In this document: one piece after another, positions 59,590-64,000 of the stretch
Layout: each line of letters starts with the position of its first letter
Position numbering within the stretch: the stretch's first letter is position 1
NCBI GenBank assembly: GCA_018881555.1
Contig: JACAXG010000065.1
Location: 502,129-566,128, forward strand
Direction of reading: 5' to 3'
Source: Amblyornis subalaris
Taxonomy: Eukaryota; Chordata; Aves; Passeriformes; Ptilonorhynchidae
Length of the DNA: 64,000 bases
Translations under genes and position numbers: made by a program
Notes under the pieces: model-generated
Told to the model about the DNA's origin: nothing
The model's database searches: none
Seen by the model: only the letters and a program-made list of their open reading frames with translations

Positions 59590-62500
59590 CATTATAGTGA
59601 AAAATCTTTATGGCTCATGAAGACAGAATATAGAGAATAATTCCAGAAACAGACTGTTAATTATACTGGAATCTAAATTTATCTCATTTACATAGTCATA
59701 TATGAAAAGGGCTTGAGCTGAAGTCAACGGTATATTCAGATACGGTCATCTGCATAATCAAAGAATTAGTTAAACCAGACAATGAAAAAAATTGAGTTTT
59801 TAAATACATTCCATAATGTCTGATTTTCTAGTGAACACTGCATGATCGTTCATTCATCGTGCCTACTTTCAAGAGATGGCTGCACTGCATTAACAGAATG
59901 AAGATTTGCAATTCACTGGTGAGGAAGTATGCATGTAAAACTTGTATTTAATAGATACATTGTGTAAACAAACCCAGCAAAGTAATCCATGCTAGCCAAA
60001 GGTGTTCAGTCTGTAAGTTGCTATCAGTATTCAAAATAGTTTAAACAGAGATATTCAAGTTGAAATACACAAGCTCCAAGTTGTGTGCACGCTACAGGCA
60101 CTTCCAAAGAGGAGGATTCAGCTTCACTTGTGAGCTCTTCAGGATCGATACTTATGTAATACATTTCCCAGCACATGGGACTCTCTTTCCCATAGCAAAC
60201 ATAGAGTTCTCTTTCTATTCTACACAAGTAAACAAAGCTAAAGATCCATTCATACTGAGATAGGGACACTTTTTTCTATAGCTCTGAAATTAATATACAG
60301 ATACTCTTTGCTTATACAGTCAGAATGTCCCAGTTACCTGTTACTATTTCCTCCTCATACACATTCTCAAACCAGAATATCAATCGAGGTGGCTTTTAGC
60401 TTCCTTTGTTGAGCAGATGTATTAAACAAATTGTCTTTTACTTCTCGGGTATTTAAAATGATTTATTGTTTAGTGCCTGCTATCTTTTTTCCTTCTCCAA
60501 GTCAGTAAAAGCAGATTGAGATTTTTCATGAACATTTGTTTATAATAGCTAGTTTTCCCTTGGCTCCTTTCAAGAGAATCCCTTAAAAATGGTAGGTGAA
60601 ACTCATCACTGAAAAATCATCCTTGCCCTGGCTTTTACAGTTGTTTTTCTATATTTTCCAAATAGATTTAGGACTGTCTTCATTGAGGTTAGCTTTTGTC
60701 AGTTAACCCTATGATTCCAAACAAAATTGTCACACCACTTATCATCACCAGTTCACTCCCTAGTGTCCTAAAACTGTTTCTTGTGAGCATTCATTTTTTT
60801 GGTGTCCATATATGCCCATGAGAAACTTATGCTGTTTTTACTAATATTTTCTACCTAAGCCCATTTGCAATTCACATAACCCTTCAAATCTCTAAACCAG
60901 ATGAGAGTAAGAAAAATGAGACTTTGTATGACAGAGAGGTAAATTGAAAACTAGGCACTCTAGATTAGTTATTTCAAGTTCTAAGCCATGACTAAGAAAA
61001 ATGGTATGATAACAGCATACCTCAAAATAATGTGGGCATCAAGATGTGCAAAGGCTCATGAGGGTTTTGGAGCATCCAGTCCGACGGAAGAGGTCCTGCT
61101 GGGTGTGGAGTTGCAGCCTGAAGGCATCAGAAGTCAGGGTCTTTGTTCAAACCACAGACTAGTCACAGATATTTTCATATACTTGAAGAAGCACTGACCT
61201 GTGGAAGAAGATTGTGAGCAAAACGAAGAACCATGATACTAAGTATGCAAAAATATTTGTCCTAAGGGGAAAGTAACATGGAATAACAAAAATTTAGCAG
61301 CTTTTGTAAGAAAAAGACAAGGTGTTCAATTAGTTCCCTTTCACATGGTTTGATCCTACAGGAAACATGTAAAAGGAGTATTTTTTCTGTGTCCAGCAAT
61401 CTGCTTTCACATCGTGAATGCACTGGCCATGGCTGCCTTGGTACCCAGAGGTGCTTCTGGGTCTGTTATACTAAAATATTTTTGTTGGGTTGAGCTGACT
61501 GAAACAATAGCCAGTATAAGCCAGGTACTTTGCCTAAAATGTGTGAAAATATATAACTGGAGGTGCTATGCCTTAGTCTACAAAATTACAGCTAATGAGT
61601 TTTCCTAACTATAGATTTTAAAATGAAACAAGAAAATAGTTTTTTCATTGCCTATGAAAAGAACTTTGGCATACTACCTTGATAGCAAAAATATTCCTAG
61701 TAAGATGGAGTATATACTTTAGATGGGACCATACTTCATTTTGCTACAGAAATGTTGTAGATCTAATCTCTGGATCTGTAGCCTTCCTAGTTTTTGTACT
61801 GCTGGTATAGGCTTTTGGTCATTATTGCTTCCCATGTTTCATAATACGTTCCTGAAAGAAGAAATTTACCTATTCCAGTAAGAAATACCATTTTCTATTT
61901 TTCACTAAGTTACACTTTCTCTAATGATTAAAAATTTTCCTATTTCTTCCCTTTAAAACATAACTAAAATGTACAATTCCAAGTAAACTACTGTGGCCAA
62001 AACATACAACCACACTTCATGGTTCATACAGAACCTTCATCAGCGGTTTTAACAAGACCTCGTGAAAGAGAGTCCACATACTGTTATGTTAGGTTCAGAT
62101 TTTACAATAAATTAAAGAATGCATTGTGACTACAGGAGTCGTTTAATTTGATGAGTTATTTTTAAATGGCTTTGCAGTATGCATAGGTAGCATATTTCTA
62201 ATCCACAGTCATAACAGATTTACCTCTTCAAGAAGCAGGACTTGATGCTGGGTTCCTGATAAATTTTTTCAGTGTAGCAGGATCATAATGCTGAGGAAAT
62301 TATCCATCTTTATGGATGTCTATCATATCTGCAGTTTTCAGAAAATTCCCAAATACCATATGAATATTTTATAATGATGTTTAGCATTGAGGACCCGACC
62401 CAACCTTATAAATGACTCTTCTGTATAATTAGCACATTAGTCACTCTGTAAGATTGAGTCTGATGAATTATTCAAACACAGTTCTACAGAGATGCTAGTT

Positions 62501-63861
62501 GAGGGTCCTCTGTAAGGGCACTTTAAAACTCTCCTGTTAAACTTTGAAATAGTAGGGAGGGAAAGAAATGCAGTTGAAAGAGGAGAGAGACATTGATTTT
62601 TACTGCTGTATGAAGAGCATTTAGAAGCGCAAGGGAAGATACATGCGGGAAAGGTATGCTAAAACAAAAAAATATTTCTTTAAGTCCTTAATTAAAAAAT
62701 CTTTATGAAGACACAGAGCTACTTTCTTTATAGTTTCCAGTGGAGCCCAGTAAAGGGAGTTTGAACAGGTCAACTGTATGAGGAAAAACTATATACCCAA
62801 ATAGGTGAATTCTGTTATTAGTTTAATTTACACATTTCTATCTCTGTCTTCATTGTCTGTTTCTCAGATTACTTTAACTTTTGAGAAATTTAGATTTTTT
62901 TTGAAACAAATTTTAGTTTGTGGATTGATCGTAGTCTTTTGTTTGATACCTCTGCCTGTATTTGGTTTCCATTATCATTTTAATAACTGGTCAGAGCCCT
63001 CAAATTCAATTGTTTGTTTACGGTACGGACATTGGTAACTGGTAAAGAGAGGGTGAATTGCATGAAGTCACTGTACTTTTCATTAATTTAGAGAGTGTGG
63101 CATGTCTGTATCATAAGGAATTATAAGGGCATTCTAAAACCCTTCTTATTTTAACTGCTTCACTTATTTAGGTTCCTTTCAGAACTGTTTGGTTGGCATT
63201 TTACCACTAGAAAACCTGTATTATTGAAGCAGGTTTAGGAGAAATGCAATATTCACATTGAGTGAATAACTATCACCACCACCATTGTATATAATAACAA
63301 CATACAGGTCAAATTTATTAGTTGCATCTATATGATGGCTTTACTTGGGGCTTTTTTTAAGGTCTTTCTCTCCCAGTTTACCTTTAAAGCAATTTCAAAG
63401 GCAGGGCATCACCTCAACTTCTTTAGGCATCCCCATAGGCACCTGCATGGGACCAGATGAGGACAGAAGGAGTACAGCCAGCAGCATTTCAAGTCAAAGA
63501 CAAGAGGATGTCTTGCGGCTCTCAGCCCTAATCAGTACAAATGGTACTGAAGCCAGACAATGGGAAAGAGCCTGGCTCTGGTAAAAACACATCTTAGTTA
63601 CAATGGAAGTCTAAAACTGGAAGTTTTCTTATAAAATTAATATTATATGTTGGTGACAGAAAGCTATGGTTTTACTTGAAGTTGTTTCTAGAATTTAGGA
63701 AAAAATTCTGTCTACTCCCTCAAAATACAAAGAAGCACTGGATTTTGGCGACAATGTTTTCCCATTTCATCAAGGTCTTTGTATCTGTTCCCATATATTA
63801 GGTTTCTGATTTTGTTTTCATTAAGAATACACATCTTTATTATACTGTCTCTGAAACTTTA
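59590..63861. other. 4.3 kb AT-rich non-coding stretch
   Basis: No repeat family recognised. A minus-strand frame at 60024-60269 has a protein-like stretch (RELYVCYGKESPMCWEMYYI) preceded by an acceptor-like TTTACTTGTGTAG, but without a good donor or any family match I leave it uncalled. Confidence 0.5.
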
Positions 63862-64000
63862 TGAGTAACACTAGTGAGACCACACCTGGAGTGCTGCATC
63901 CAGTTCTGGGCTCCCCAGTACAGAAGATACATTAATATACTGGAGAGAGTCCAGTGGAAGACCAAGAAGGGGATTAAGCGGATGGAGTGTCTCTCCTATG
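63862..64000 (+). mobile_element. CR1 LINE, ORF2 C-terminal part, running off the window
   Basis: One frame from about 63874 is open to the window end and reads VRPHLECCIQFWAPQY, then ILERVQWKTKKGIKR and MECLSY. This is the CR1 C-terminal block after the reverse-transcriptase thumb. The copy is 5'-truncated at about 63862 and probably extends to the CR1 3' tail beyond the window. Confidence 0.93.

Noticed and set aside
1..64000. A bacterial-type operon, defence system or CRISPR array
   Set aside because: AT-rich vertebrate repeat landscape with no tandem genes, no ribosome-binding sites ahead of long frames, and no regularly spaced identical repeats with unique spacers.

Overview
The window looks like non-coding DNA from a bird, probably a songbird. 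The evidence is the repeats. Five recognisable CR1 LINE fragments carry avian CR1 endonuclease/reverse-transcriptase peptides ([31 protein letters not shown]) or the CR1 3' tail. There is also one family of endogenous-retrovirus (ERV) LTRs that begins TGTCCTGGTTTCAGC and ends in a CCACAACA-type terminus, as is common in bird genomes. Base composition is AT-rich throughout. I find no confident intact protein-coding gene, no rRNA, tRNA or CRISPR, and nothing prokaryotic. Isolated single N positions are scattered through the assembly.

Layout: 1-99 AAAAG microsatellite. 2.4-5.0 kb a broken CR1 ORF2 split by a 449-bp solo LTR. 5-11.5 kb featureless. 11.5-12.9 kb a solo LTR and two CR1 pieces. 16.2-19.4 kb an unusual array of diverged 175-240 bp units rich in TTTCATGAAA palindromes, which reverses orientation near 18.73 kb and is split by a 953-bp LTR. 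20.5-23.1 kb two LTRs around a CpG-rich block with a possible first exon. 25.4-26.6 kb one LTR inside another. 27.4-28.4 kb a second copy of the 953-bp LTR family. 32.1-33.6 kb a 1.48-kb LTR. 34-44 kb almost empty. 44.5-51.3 kb five LTRs of five families plus an ancient CR1 piece. 53.1-55.1 kb an inverted second copy of the 1.48-kb LTR, itself carrying a nested 527-bp LTR. 57.7-58.2 kb a long minus-strand reading frame with one stop. 59.1-59.6 kb two CR1 pieces tail to tail. 63.86-64.0 kb a CR1 running off the end.

I delimited 15 LTR units from their TG...CA ends. Fourteen carry flanking target-site duplications: 5 bp for most families, 4 bp for the families I treat as class I-like. None is paired with an internal gag-pol-env region, so they read as solo LTRs left by LTR-LTR recombination. 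The nesting gives a relative order. The CR1 is older than the LTR at 3824, the palindromic array is older than the LTR at 17180, the LTR at 25398 is older than the one at 25509, and the LTR at 53118 is older than the one at 54362. No genes act together here. The interest lies in the palindromic array, the LTR density and nesting, and two or three unassigned candidate coding or promoter segments.
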